Source: Lumbricus rubellus
Lineage: Eukaryota > Annelida > Clitellata > Crassiclitellata > Lumbricidae
DNA: 64,000 nucleotides
NCBI GenBank assembly: GCA_945859605.1
Contig: OX243817.1
Span: 16,685,552-16,749,551 of the forward strand
Direction of reading: 5' to 3'
Part shown: in pieces, positions 22,901-37,239 of the stretch
Numbering within the stretch: position 1 is the first letter of the stretch
How the letters are laid out: each line of letters opens with the position of its first letter
Position numbers and translations under genes: made by a program
Notes under the pieces: generated by a model
Seen by the model: only the letters and a program-made list of their open reading frames with translations
What the model was told of the DNA's origin: nothing
Databases searched by the model: none

Positions 22901-24458
22901 GGATTTGAATAATATGTCGCTCAGGTTAGAATGGAATTTGTGTAATCTGTAAGCTTGTGAGTGACATATTAGACAATGACATTGGTTTTAGCAGTGGTAA
23001 TTGTTGTGATATTAAGCTGGAAGTTTTTTGTTTTGTTTGTGAAGGCAATATGAGCAGATTGTGAAGGCACATCAGAACACACCGCAGCAGGGACAGAATC
23101 AAGTGTCGGATGAATGCAAGTTCCAAGTTGTAAGCAAAGCTGACACTTCTCTAGTCTTTCTAATGTTTATAAAATGAGATTCTTGCATGCATCTGTACCA
23201 GTGCATTTTCACTCCCACCACCTTGTACAGACCATCAACTAATTAGTTTGAATCATTTGGCAAATGAGTGAAGACTTGTCTATTTTGAGCTAACAGTGCT
23301 TTTGAGTTGCATTTAGAAATTATCTCTATCTTATTAATAAATCTTTTTATTAAAATTAAATTCTTGTAACTGGTTGCATGTGTGTGGTCTTTTCAGTTCC
23401 AGCAAATTATGGATTCTCTTTTCCAATCTTTTAATGCTTCCATTTCGGTTGCCAACTTTGGAGAGTTGTCCAGTTGTGTCTTCAGTTGGCTTGAGGAATA
23501 CTGTAAGCCACAGGTGAGCCATTTTGGATAAACCATTCTACATACCAGTTATTTTTTAATCTCACATACTGTCACTATGAGATTTTCTAGGTTGAATGGG
23601 AGAATTGTGAAGAAATAACGAATTTGAGAGATGCTTTGTGATGGGCCATTGTTGTACTTAGTGGTATTGAGACTGACTGTAAAAGGTTCTCAAAAACACC
23701 TGCTCAAGGTGTATATGCCATCTCTGTAGTTGACAGACTGCTTGACGTATCTGAGACACTCGTCGCTTTGATATCATGTTACCAATTCCACCTTAATTCC
23801 ATATAGTCTCAATACCACTAAGTACAACAAGTAAGTAAAGACAAATATTATTTGTCTTTTCTTGGTAGTTGCTGGCAGAGCTCTAAAAGATTTTTAGTAC
23901 TTTTGCTGCTCTATTATCCCAATGTATTCTTTTCTACTTCTCTGTTTGTCCTAGGTAGAGTTTAAAATATCCTGGTTATTCCAATGGAATAATTCTTATT
24001 TGAATAAAATTTAGAATGGAAACATTTTATGTATTATTTTTGTGTGTGAAATTTTGCGATTGTTTTTACCCAACCTCTTTGCCACTAACCTTGTTATCAG
24101 GGAACTTATCAGAGAAAGCAGGACTGAAACTTGGTGATGTTGATTATGATAAAGCTGTATGATGCTGTATAACAGTTTGAAGTTGCAAAATACTTTCAAG
24201 ATTTGTATCTATAGATCAATTCATATGACGATGATACAGGATAACTTGATTAAGCTTGGAAATCATATTTAAAAGAACATGTATTTACGCCACATCTGTA
24301 ATTCTGTATAAATTGTAATTTTAAGGATATATGCTGTTGTTGTTACCTAAAATATGATGTCAAGGTCCTCAACAATTGGAACTTTTGTTTTTTAGACGCT
24401 GCGCGATTTAACACTCAGCATCCTTGGAAGATCCAGCAACTTTCTGAGAAGATCTTGA
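19954..24458 (+). CDS. MLX: MLX, Max-like protein X (bHLH-zip transcription factor)
   Basis: Eight coding exons join in frame: 19954-19990, 20376-20519, 21219-21322, 22314-22407, 22666-22765, 23045-23129, 23397-23513, 24396-24458, all with GT-AG borders, giving 247 aa (human MLX isoform about 244). The start ATG (MAEGNYEENFAH) is the only one whose exon phase fits exon 2. Order: N-terminal FVDAVSRG and SRASSIGSV (matching the FVES/SRANSIGS segment of MLX), acidic DDEDSEG, then the basic region with the E-box-reading residues in AHTHAEQKRRDAI (about 80-95), the helix-loop-helix to about 130, a leucine zipper rich in KKKQEEDLENL (about 135-160), and the C-terminal dimerisation/cytoplasmic-retention domain (IMDSLFQSFNASISVANFGE). 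MLX dimerises with Mondo/ChREBP or MXD proteins and binds CACGTG. The last ~18 residues differ from the vertebrate C-terminus. Introns hold a LINE fragment (21985-22235) and a hairpin MITE (23649-23830). Confidence 0.96.
21985..22235 (-). pseudogene. LINE C-terminal fragment in an MLX intron
   Basis: On the minus strand the sequence encodes GWLRKRWLDMVHETIGMNLE followed by ELREATSERKQWRKLV and ends TSEARHC-stop, the terminal motif of many LINE ORF2 proteins. A TTAC-type microsatellite (plus strand AAGTAAGTAAATAAGTAAG) follows as the 3' tail. Confidence 0.8.
23649..23830. mobile_element. 182-bp hairpin MITE in MLX intron 7
   Basis: A perfect 26-bp inverted repeat, TTGTTGTACTTAGTGGTATT... at 23649-23674 and its exact complement at 23805-23830, encloses about 130 bases without coding capacity. 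I see no clear target duplication, so the true ends may differ by a few bases. Confidence 0.7.
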
Positions 24459-24892
24459 AATGTTTCGGGCTTTGGAGCAGACAAAATTGCAGACTAACAA
24501 CCAAAGAGTACCTGTTCTGTATTAGCATACTAAATGTGGGTCTTAAGCCACAGACTTAGTTGAGAGCATTGATAAAAACTGTTAATGCATATAAGTTTCA
24601 TTTATATTGAACTCCTATAATGTTTGAAAGTAATTATATGTGTAAAGTTTAAAAATGTTCAGCGCAGAGTTTGACAATCATTCTTTCTGATCACTTCAGT
24701 GACTGTGTCGTGTTATCTTATATCAATCTAACTAGATGTGAGATTATCTGATTAGATGTGAGAATTGAGCTGAAATTCAAGACTTGGCTGAAACTTCAAG
24801 TAACAATTGAGAAAACCTGTAGTCCTGTAAATTTTAGGGGTTACAACATAGACTAACATCCAGAGTGATTTTTAAAAATACTTGCCATAAGC

Positions 24893-24898
24893 AATAAA
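24893..24898 (+). terminator. MLX polyadenylation signal
   Basis: AATAAA about 435 bases after the MLX stop codon, in a plain AT-rich 3' UTR with no competing canonical hexamer noticed before it. Confidence 0.6.
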
Positions 24899-25115
24899 AG
24901 ACTTGCTATACCAGTTGAGTGTCGAATTTCAATTATTTTTTTCCTTGGTACATTGGATCTCTCAGGAGTTGAAAAATCATATAGAGAACAAAAAGTTGGG
25001 TAGTACAATTTACATTTTTTTAAACATGCAAATGCAGGTCAAAATCTAATATTGTTACTGTGTCTGTCACACAAAACAGCTGATGTCTTGTAACAACTGA
25101 AGAGTCGCTATATAG

Positions 25116-26151
25116 TAGAGGTGCACAACCCGCGGGCCGCATGCGGCCCCCGGACTCGTCAGGTGCGGCCCTCGGTCCAATTTTAAACGACAAAGAAAAG
25201 TGGCCCGCGATCAGAAAATTGTCTTAAGAATTCACTGTATACTATTATATTTACAACATGTCAACACAAAGAATCACAGCTTCAATCTTGTCTGTTTCGA
25301 ACATCTTTGTTATTTATAACCAGCGACTTTATAGCCCAAGATTGCTCCCTCATAAATATTCTTCGGCTCTGGGTGTTACCTATTTGCCAGAGAGTCGCCC
25401 CCTCCTGTTTAAATGATAATTAACAGATGTTACAGATAGCTAGAATTAATCGGTCTGCAACCCCCACAACCGGCTGACCTGCGTGAAGTCTCCCTCTGTG
25501 CAGCTTAACTGGCTTGTGGGCCAATCTCAAACAGGTCGGCCTAAGGCCCCGAGGTGTTCCTCATAGATTAGAGTGCGCAAGTGACAGATCCTAATGAGTA
25601 TTGGAATTTCCCTTTCAGTTTATCCTAGCATTCTTTTTTTGTTGTCAGAAACTGTTGGGTTCATCAGTTTTCAATGTAATCAATTGACTTACTTTTCTAC
25701 AAAGCTAATTAGTCTAGTTACGATGCACAAAACTACCGGTACTAGTAAAAATCGCAAAATTGAAGAAGAAAATCGCAAGTTTCAAGAGGAATGGACATTT
25801 GAATACTTTATGGACAATGTACGTTAACACCAAGTTGGTTGCAACACATTCAATCACAGCCATCTCATTAGCTGTGTAGCATGAAAGTGAACTGTATGTG
25901 AAGGATTAATTAAATGGAAGTCGAGTTTCAATTCTGCTTGATTCTTGTTGTTTTCATTTAGCCTTCCCAAATCGCTGTTTTACTTTTGTGAGGTAGGTCT
26001 ATGTTATTCTATAGTACTCTATACTTAAAATGTACTTTCGTCTCCAGACACATTTCACACATACTCAAATCCAGTGCATTGTATGTGCGGCCCTCGTCTT
26101 CTTTTCTAATATGCAGTCTGGCCCTTGGCCCAAATAGGTTGTGCGCCCCTG
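25116..26151 (+). mobile_element. 1.04-kb hAT-Charlie-like element with transposase remnant
   Basis: Ends TAGAGGTGCACAACC and GGTTGTGCGCCCCTG are inverse with a few mismatches and are flanked by the 8-bp duplication CTATATAG (25108-25115, 26152-26159). Subterminal CGGGCCGCATGCGGCCCC and GCGGCCCTCG motifs occur at both ends, as in Charlie-type hATs. A plus frame near 25725-25827 reads KNRKIEEENRKFQEEWTFEY, the start typical of hAT transposases of the GTF2IRD2/ZBED type, then stops. The rest of the transposase is deleted. Confidence 0.85.
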
Positions 26152-26274
26152 CTATATAGCTTAGTTGGCTGAGTGGCTGACCATCACTATTATTTCAGTG
26201 TCAGTTACTTCGCTGTGAAGTTAGAAGAACTTCAGTGGCTGACTTTTCACCCAGGGCTGTTCTTTGTATCAATT

Positions 26275-26715
26275 GATTAAATTTATTATTATCGCTGCAT
26301 GTAAGAGACAGTATAGTATGGGAGAGCACAGATGCTTTTGGAGAATGTAGAGCAGAGTGAGCACTACGTTTCTGTACACCCGGAGTAGAGTGACAGAGCT
26401 CCTGATATTATACAGGAGCAGCACCTAGGAGGCACAGCCACACCAAAGCCAAGACACGGTATATAATCCACTGAGGGATAGGGAGCCAATGCAGGACATC
26501 TCGCATATAATCCATGACATGACTAAATTTTGGGATATGACCAATAAGGCATGCAGCTGTGCGTAGAACCCACCCAAGCACTCCATCTGCCCAGACATGA
26601 GACCAGTGTGGCAGATGACAACAAAGGAATGGATAAGCATAGCCACAGTGGTAGCATTAGAGGTGAGAGAAAACAGAGTTGGCGCAACTGATAGCAGCAG
26701 TAACAATATATAGCT
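26275..26715 (-). pseudogene. LINE C-terminal fragment
   Basis: Across degenerate minus frames the sequence reads MRDVLHWLPIPQWIIYRVLA followed by LGAAPVY and ELCHSTPGVQKRSA. This parallels the RDVLHWLPVPSRIEFKLCLL region of the intact LINE at 54976-57900. Frameshifts and stops interrupt it. Confidence 0.7.
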
Positions 26716-27129
26716 TGTGTTCCTTTATAAAAACATGTATGCAAACAAATTCAACAGCTGAGCGCCATCTATTTTTTATTTCTGCATTTTAGAATGCCTC
26801 CCTCTTGATGAAACAATCACTAAATAATCTGATAATTTCAGGTAATTTATTTCATTGTGTATGGCGACATTTTAGAGTTTGCAGCAGTCACATTTCTCAA
26901 CAGTTTCACTGGTACCATTTCTATCCTGTGGACATGAAATACTTGCAAACGCAATTAAATAATTTTGTGTAAGAGTGTAAATTAATAAGTCAGCGTGTAT
27001 CCATTGACAGTTAAACCTCGTTTTTCTGGTTACAGATGAAGCTGGATCAGAAAACATTACATTTTCTTCATTGTTGGACAGATCAATTTCGGAGGTGCCA
27101 TTTTGACTTGGGACAATCATGTAGAAGCA

Positions 27130-27352
27130 CTTGTGGGGCACGGTGGTTTAGTGGTATGTTCGTTGCCTTGCAGCTGGAGGGTTGCAGGTTCAAATCTACC
27201 TCAAGTCACCACGTAGGTACCTTGGGCAAGTCCTTCACTCGCAATTGCTCAGCATTTCGGCGTGAAACTCCGATGCAGTGTCCGCGCTGTAGTCGGGAGC
27301 ACCTCTGAGTAGTGAGCTTGAAGAAACGACATAACAAGTGCACATACATACA
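27130..27352 (+). mobile_element. tRNA-derived SINE, copy 3 (best preserved)
   Basis: Starts with a tRNA-like head GGGGCACGGTGGTTTAGTGG (A box TGGTTTAGTGG) and the B box GGTTCAAATCT. Then come CTTGGGCAAGTCCTTCACTC, GTGAAACTCCGATGCAGTG, TAGTCGGGAGCACCTCTGAG and the tail ACATAACAAGTGCACATACA. The phrase CCTTGGGCAAGTC is also found in MIR/CORE-type SINEs of vertebrates; whether this reflects homology is not settled here. Confidence 0.9.
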
Positions 27353-27960
27353 AACACCCGGTTTTGGTCTGTCAAAATGGTTCATTAAATAAACTAGACA
27401 GGTATCACTGGCAAGTGAAGTGATTAAAGTAAATGATGGAATAGCTTAAAGTTAAACTTAGAATGCAACTGCCTTTCAAGCAATTTCCCAAGAAATGGCT
27501 GATAAAGCCTCTTTTAATTCATGCAATAGCCAAACTATTGCCCCCCCGACACAAACCGTAAATACGTTTCGCTGTATACAAGCCAGTTTTTATACTGGCA
27601 ACAATGGTATATGTAACATTAAAGTAGATTTCCAACTGTGAATAAGAAATGCACAAGGTCTGCAGGTGCAGCTAAGTAGAAGTGAGCCAAGGTTATGACA
27701 AGGTTAAACTGGCAGAAAGTTTTGTGTGTCGTCACATCAGAGTCCTTGAACGTCCAGACAAGCCGTTACCCAGCGTTCAAGGACTCTGCTTTGGGACAGG
27801 GATTTTGTATGTCCAACGTCTAAGCAGGGTCCTAGTTAAAATGACATGCAGATCTGAATTTATTCTATTCCACATGGTCAGCCAAGCACTAAACAGGTAT
27901 GACATTGCAGCAGTGTCATGCATTAGCTGGTGACACTGGTCACCGGTCAGACAGCATCAA
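27353..27960. other. no gene seen; contains a 14-bp perfect hairpin
   Basis: AGAGTCCTTGAACG at 27739-27752 is exactly complementary to 27774-27787, with a 21-base loop. Nothing else in this stretch is recognisable. Confidence 0.6.
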
Positions 27961-27964
27961 GTAA

Positions 27965-28095
27965 TCCTGGAATTGACTCCCGCTTGATGACCCAGAAGAA
28001 TCTGCCTGCTTTCAACCAGTTGCTGAAGTCCTTTCTCTTTGGCTGGGAGCACCTCTTGAGTTGGTTTCTTGAAGAGGCATCATGTAATATTTTGA
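27965..28095 (+). pseudogene. LINE 3' end fragment
   Basis: The plus strand reads NLPAFNQLLKSFLF, like the last residues of LINE ORF2 proteins, then GGGAGCACCTCTTGAGT and CTTGAAGAGGC, the 3' tail pattern shared with other LINE ends and the SINE family in this window. Confidence 0.55.
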
Positions 28096-29108
28096 GAACA
28101 AATTATACCAATTCAGATCACATCCATTGCTGTTCTATTTCTCTTACTTTCCTTATGTTTAACCAAACTACATGTATCAGTTTGTCCAAACGTTTTGCTT
28201 AAAAGTAATTTAATTGGTAACATCCATTTAAAACAATTACTGACACTACTATCGCACAGACTGCACCAGGCTGTTAGACCGAACTGAGTACACGGCTGTG
28301 TTACTTACAAAACACTGCGTAAAGCAACGCCAGTAGCCCAGTAACATTAACTTAAAAGTCTAACTCTTGCCAATAAATTTCTGCAAAAGAAAATCGACAT
28401 TTTGGCCATACTAGGCAACAGTGTGCAACATGTTTAAAACAGAAATTCTACATTTCAGGAGTTTGAATATGCTCAAAAGTGTTTTCTTAAATCTTCTGCT
28501 AGAACTAAATGCTTATATTCGATAATGAAAAACAGGTCAACTAACTGCTGCATTTAAATTCAAAACATATCTTGACTATTGCAAGTCACTTGTACAAAAC
28601 GCCCATCAAGTGATGCAAAGCAACGCAACGTAACACATTTCATATATTTATCATGAAAGTAATTTTTGCAGCTCTAGCTATAAACTACACTTAACAAAAA
28701 ATGCAGACTAATCTCACAAAGAAACTAATCTATGAAATGATAACTCCAAAAACTTAAAACAGTTTGAATGAGAGCTCAATTACAAAGTAAGTTCTGCTCA
28801 CAAAGACCCTGGAAAAACTTATAGATCAAAAACGTAAAAAGTTTTCATGCTATACAACTATACAGGACATGTCTTTACCATTTTACCTGTATAGCATAAT
28901 AACAGTAAAAACAACTGCAGTCTCATCCCAGATTTCAAGTGGACTTTTTCTACAGCGAGAAACAGAATCACTGACTCCAGAACAGTTTCTCTTCGCCACA
29001 ACTTTCCTTTTCCGTTTTGCCACCTCAGTGATGTCAATAAAGTTTATCGTCTGTTCAAAGTCAGCACAAACGTCAGTTGTGGTAACTGCGCACCTCAGAA
29101 AACAGTCT

Positions 29109-33120
<4,012 letters not shown>

Positions 33121-33123
33121 ATG

Positions 33124-33567
33124 CTAAGGCCTAAAAAAAAAAATGTTGTGTTTCCGGTAACAGAGCTAAAAAAAATTGGGTCGGTAGGTCGGAAAATATT
33201 TTTATTTTGGTAAAATATTTTTATGCAGTGACTATCCGAAAAAGTATACCCCACTAGTCTTTTTTGCACGCTGAAACAAAGTACGTGTTCTAAGCAAGTA
33301 TAAACTGCCTATTTCCTGACTGTCTGCACCTAAACCTGCTCTAGAAACAGTGCTATTAATTTCATTTTGTTGACGTCTCTTATGTTATGTCAATACAAAT
33401 GTTTTAAAAAAATATTTGTAAAAAAATTTTAATTTTTTTTTTTTTAAAAATATTAAATTTTTTTTTTTTTTTAAATAAAATTTTTTTACAAAAATATTTG
33501 AGTCGCGGCCGTAAAAATGGGTCGGTCGGGTTACCGGAAACACAACAATTTTTTTCTACGCCTAAGA
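33124..33567. mobile_element. inverted-repeat element, copy B
   Basis: Left end TAAGGCCTAAAAAAAAAAA then TGTTGTGTTTCCGGTAAC; right end GTTACCGGAAACACAACAAT, T-run, CTACGCCTAAG. The ~37-bp inverted ends match well, and the whole element matches copy A (17634-18052) in reverse orientation. Non-coding. Confidence 0.8.
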
Positions 33568-33900
33568 GTGTCTCTAAAAAGCTAGTACTCCAAGAGGTGC
33601 TCAGTAAATTCTCATGTATAATACAATTACACGTTTTCAATTAAAAGTAGTTCTTTTAGCCAAAAATTCAGTTAGGATTGAGACAGATTCATAGTTAATG
33701 GTGCCGTTACAAAGAGGATTTGTTTCTCTTTAAAATGGTATATTATATTCATGAGTAAAAAATTCGACTTAGGACTGACTTTGTGCAGATGAGTCACATA
33801 TGGTCGCTGCAGAAAAACCCATACAGTTGGGGCACCATTTACATTCATGAATTGAGAAAAAGTGGGACAAATTTCCACTCCTGTAAATGAGCATCTTTAA

Positions 33901-34289
33901 CCCTTTAATGCCTGAGGGTATAGGATTTCACGGTAAACACGCACACTGAGTCACCGTACTCCAAACAATATGGCTGCCAACGAATGCCGTAAAATTAGAA
34001 CGCGACCGATCGACGACATCGCAACATGTATCTCAACATGCAAAGCGTGAGGGTCGGTTAGGGCTCAGGTTGGGCGCCGTGAGGGTCGGTTAGGGTTAGT
34101 TTTAGGGTTTAGTGCAGTCATTCTGCTGAAATTGAAGCGTCCTTTAATTTTCGCGGAAATATTAGGCCGCATGTCGGGCCGCTCTGTTATGCACGCATCT
34201 ACGGTGGCCATATTGTTTGGAGTACGGTGACTCAGTGTGCGTGTTTACCGATTTCACATACCATTTACTACCATCTCGGCATTAAAGGG
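33901..34289. mobile_element. 389-bp piggyBac-like MITE
   Basis: Ends CCCTTTAATGCC and GGCATTAAAGGG are flanked by TTAA on both sides (33897-33900, 34290-34293), the piggyBac target site. An inner ~44-bp inverted repeat starts near 33932 (CGGTAAACACGCACACTGAG). The centre (34047-34123) holds the same GTGAGGGTCGGTTAGGG module found in the element at 19513-19738. Confidence 0.85.
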
Positions 34290-34293
34290 TTAA

Positions 34294-36860
34294 AATAAGA
34301 ATTCAACATTAAATCAAAATTAACAGACATGCGGTAACACAGAAGCGTAATCAGTTAGAGGAAAACTGCCCTAAGTCAATCTGTCCAAAATCCAAACAAT
34401 TTTTTTTGTTGCAGCATTAGACCAGCTCACCAAATTAGTGCATCGCAGCAGCACGGACTCCTTGAATTCTAATTTCCACAACTGAATTTCCACCATATCT
34501 CTTAAATATATTCTTGAAGTGGAAAATAAAAGTACAAATCTAACAATTCCAGATATTTTCAAAAATTGGCCGAATAGCCCACACTACAGCTTTGGATATG
34601 TTTTCAGGAATATGGCAAATTTTGCATTTGCATTACATTCTGAGAGGCGGGTTTCCGCGATCCTGGCACTCCATCTTGGCTAGCATCGAGAAACTGAACT
34701 AGTGATCTTCATTATCACAACACTACATACTTGTTACCTGTGGTATTTACAGACAAAACATTCTGACTGGATTCACAACTTTACACGCTTTCAAACTCAC
34801 TGTACAGCACATGCAATTCTCATAACAGCAAGTCAATCCTGAATAATTACTAGTTTGCAAACCACAATGCCGGTAGAGAATTTCACATGCTCACATTTCA
34901 CATTATTAGAAAAATTAATAAATTTCAAAGCAACACATTTAAATAGCTAACGCATGAAGCACATTCAGGACAGACCTTTGATCGTATACTCAAGAAAACT
35001 GACGACAATTAATTCGAGGCGAATAAACTATGAATTATTCGAAAACGTATCTCAAACAACTTTCCGCACGCACAAAGGAACATACGGGTATGAACGGACA
35101 TCCGGGCATTTTGGCGCGACTCCAGAAAAACTCTCGACCCTTACTTATAAATTCAACTGTTTGTTCTAATTATTCTATCTATTACATCACAGTAACAGTT
35201 GTAAATTATTTTAAATATTTTTAAAGACAATAATTACTATATAAAATGAAACAATAAAAATGCTATCATGCATGAATGCAAATATTTCATTTTCAGCGTT
35301 GGCATTGCTAACGAACCGTCATAATTTAATGTAGAGGCGTTAAATAAATTGTGTCGAACTCGTCATTTTGCGCTCTGGCAGTGCCAGTCCCAAGACTGGA
35401 TATAGGAGAAGGCTCTCATCGTAAATCAATTCCTGACATAAAATTAACAATTTCTGTGGAAAATTTCAATACCAACTAAATTCCTGGGTGTCCATGTGGA
35501 CCAATTTCTAACTTGGAAGGTCTATTGCTTATCTTCTCCCATCTCGAATTATACTTAGCTTAAGGCCTATATTAGGCCTACTCTATTATTCACCCCTATC
35601 TTTCATATTGCAATTTAGGCCTATTGTTTGGGCTTCTACGCCTATAATTACTCTTCTCGACTTACAAGACTATGCCTCACTTCAAAACAGAGTAGCCTTT
35701 CTATAGAGGCCTACACCTATAGGCCTGGCTATAGGATATAATGTTTTCGATGTCTCAGCCGAATTTGACATGGTTGACCATGACATTTTACTGCAGCGCA
35801 TCGATAGCCTACGATAGGCCTACCTCGCGTCAGTCGCGTGGCTTCCAAACTCCATCCAGATCTTCTGTGGCTTCTATCGGTCAATCTTATATTAGGCCCA
35901 CGTACAGATCACACGATTAATTCATTGAAAGTGTGCAGGGTCAAAGCCATATTACACATATATTATATATTAGTATATATATAATTATATATATAATATA
36001 TGGTCGCTATATAAAATCCGACTGCACCCAAATGGTTATCTGTGGAGCATGGTGTAAGAAGGGATGGTGTGCGCACTTGGCTGAAATTTGTGGCTAAAGT
36101 CGATAGATGGCGTAGCATGCAACAATTGACGGACTTTCATCGCTTATAGCCTAATATTTCACGCTTTAATTTACAATTTGTTATTTTTTTTATAGCCTTT
36201 CAGCGCTGTACGCACTTGCGTAAGTGCGTACGCCTAGCGGCGCCCCTGCCCTCACGTACAGCCCTGGGGTTGCCTACCATACAAGGCCAGAGACATCAGC
36301 AAAAAATGTGACATAGTCAAATTCATCCAATCCAGTTATTACAATTGAACAGAATTTTCATACTGTACTACAACAGTTAGCCTTATCAGCTGTTCATAAA
36401 TATCATGCCTCTATTAATGGTGGACAAAATAACGCATGGCTTTGGTAAAGAAATATTGCTTACTGTGATGAAAGCACCACAGTAGCAGTCTATCAACCTC
36501 TTTAAACAAGTAACCTGCCAACAATGAATTACAGTTTACATGATCATACATAGTTTCGACGCTGCGAATAGAAGTTGCCACAGTGTTAACAAAATGCTTT
36601 GATAACATGATATGTATTAACTCATAATATTTTCTCACAGTGTTTGATAAAAGTTTATAAAAAAATTGTTGCAACAGAGATCATTTGACATGAATTTATG
36701 ATTCTTATAATCATATAAATTACAGGAATCTGCAGAACGCGGTCTATTCAGCCATTTCATCTTGCATGCTAAGAACATTTCAGCACAGTGTGCACCGAAC
36801 AAGCAGCTGTCTTGTCAAGAATAAAATCCTCCACAAAGATATCATCAACAATCCTCAATA
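34294..36860. other. no gene seen; AGGCCTA-rich, small LINE relic
   Basis: AT-rich DNA. A cluster of AGGCCTA/TAGGCCT motifs runs from 35550 to 35830. At 35735-35830 the plus strand encodes VFDVSAEFDMVDHDILLQRI, the motif A segment of a LINE reverse transcriptase. A TATATA tract lies at about 35950-36000. No splice-supported exon found. Confidence 0.6.
35735..35830 (+). pseudogene. LINE reverse transcriptase motif A relic
   Basis: The short frame DVSAEFDMVDHDILLQRIDS corresponds to DLSAAFDTVDHDVLVERL in the intact LINE at 54976-57900. Sequence on both sides is degenerate. Confidence 0.6.
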
Positions 36861-36866
36861 ACGCGG

Positions 36867-37203
36867 CTAGCTAACAGCGCTCGTCTGATTAGAGCCGCTG
36901 TCATGTTTGGCATGTTCCTCCTTTTCAAGGCGTTGTTTTAGCTCCCACTTTGGAAGCAAGCGTCGTCGAGCATTTGTAAACCAGTAATTTATTTGGTTGA
37001 TCGTGAGCTTCGTTCGCTCCAAAAACATTTCTTTTTCATCGTCGTTTGGATAAGGATGTGCTTGATGTTCCCGTAGCCAGTCAGTCATCACCTCCACAGC
37101 CTTAAAAAAAAGAGCAAGAAAAGTATCAATAGTAAATTTTCATGATGGATAAGAATTAGCTCTCTACACTAGATATCTACAGCTTAGGCAAGATATTGAG
37201 TTA

Positions 37204-37239
<36 letters not shown>

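Noticed and set aside
27130..27200. Functional tRNA gene
   Set aside because: Has A and B boxes but no cloverleaf, and continues into the SINE body found in five copies.
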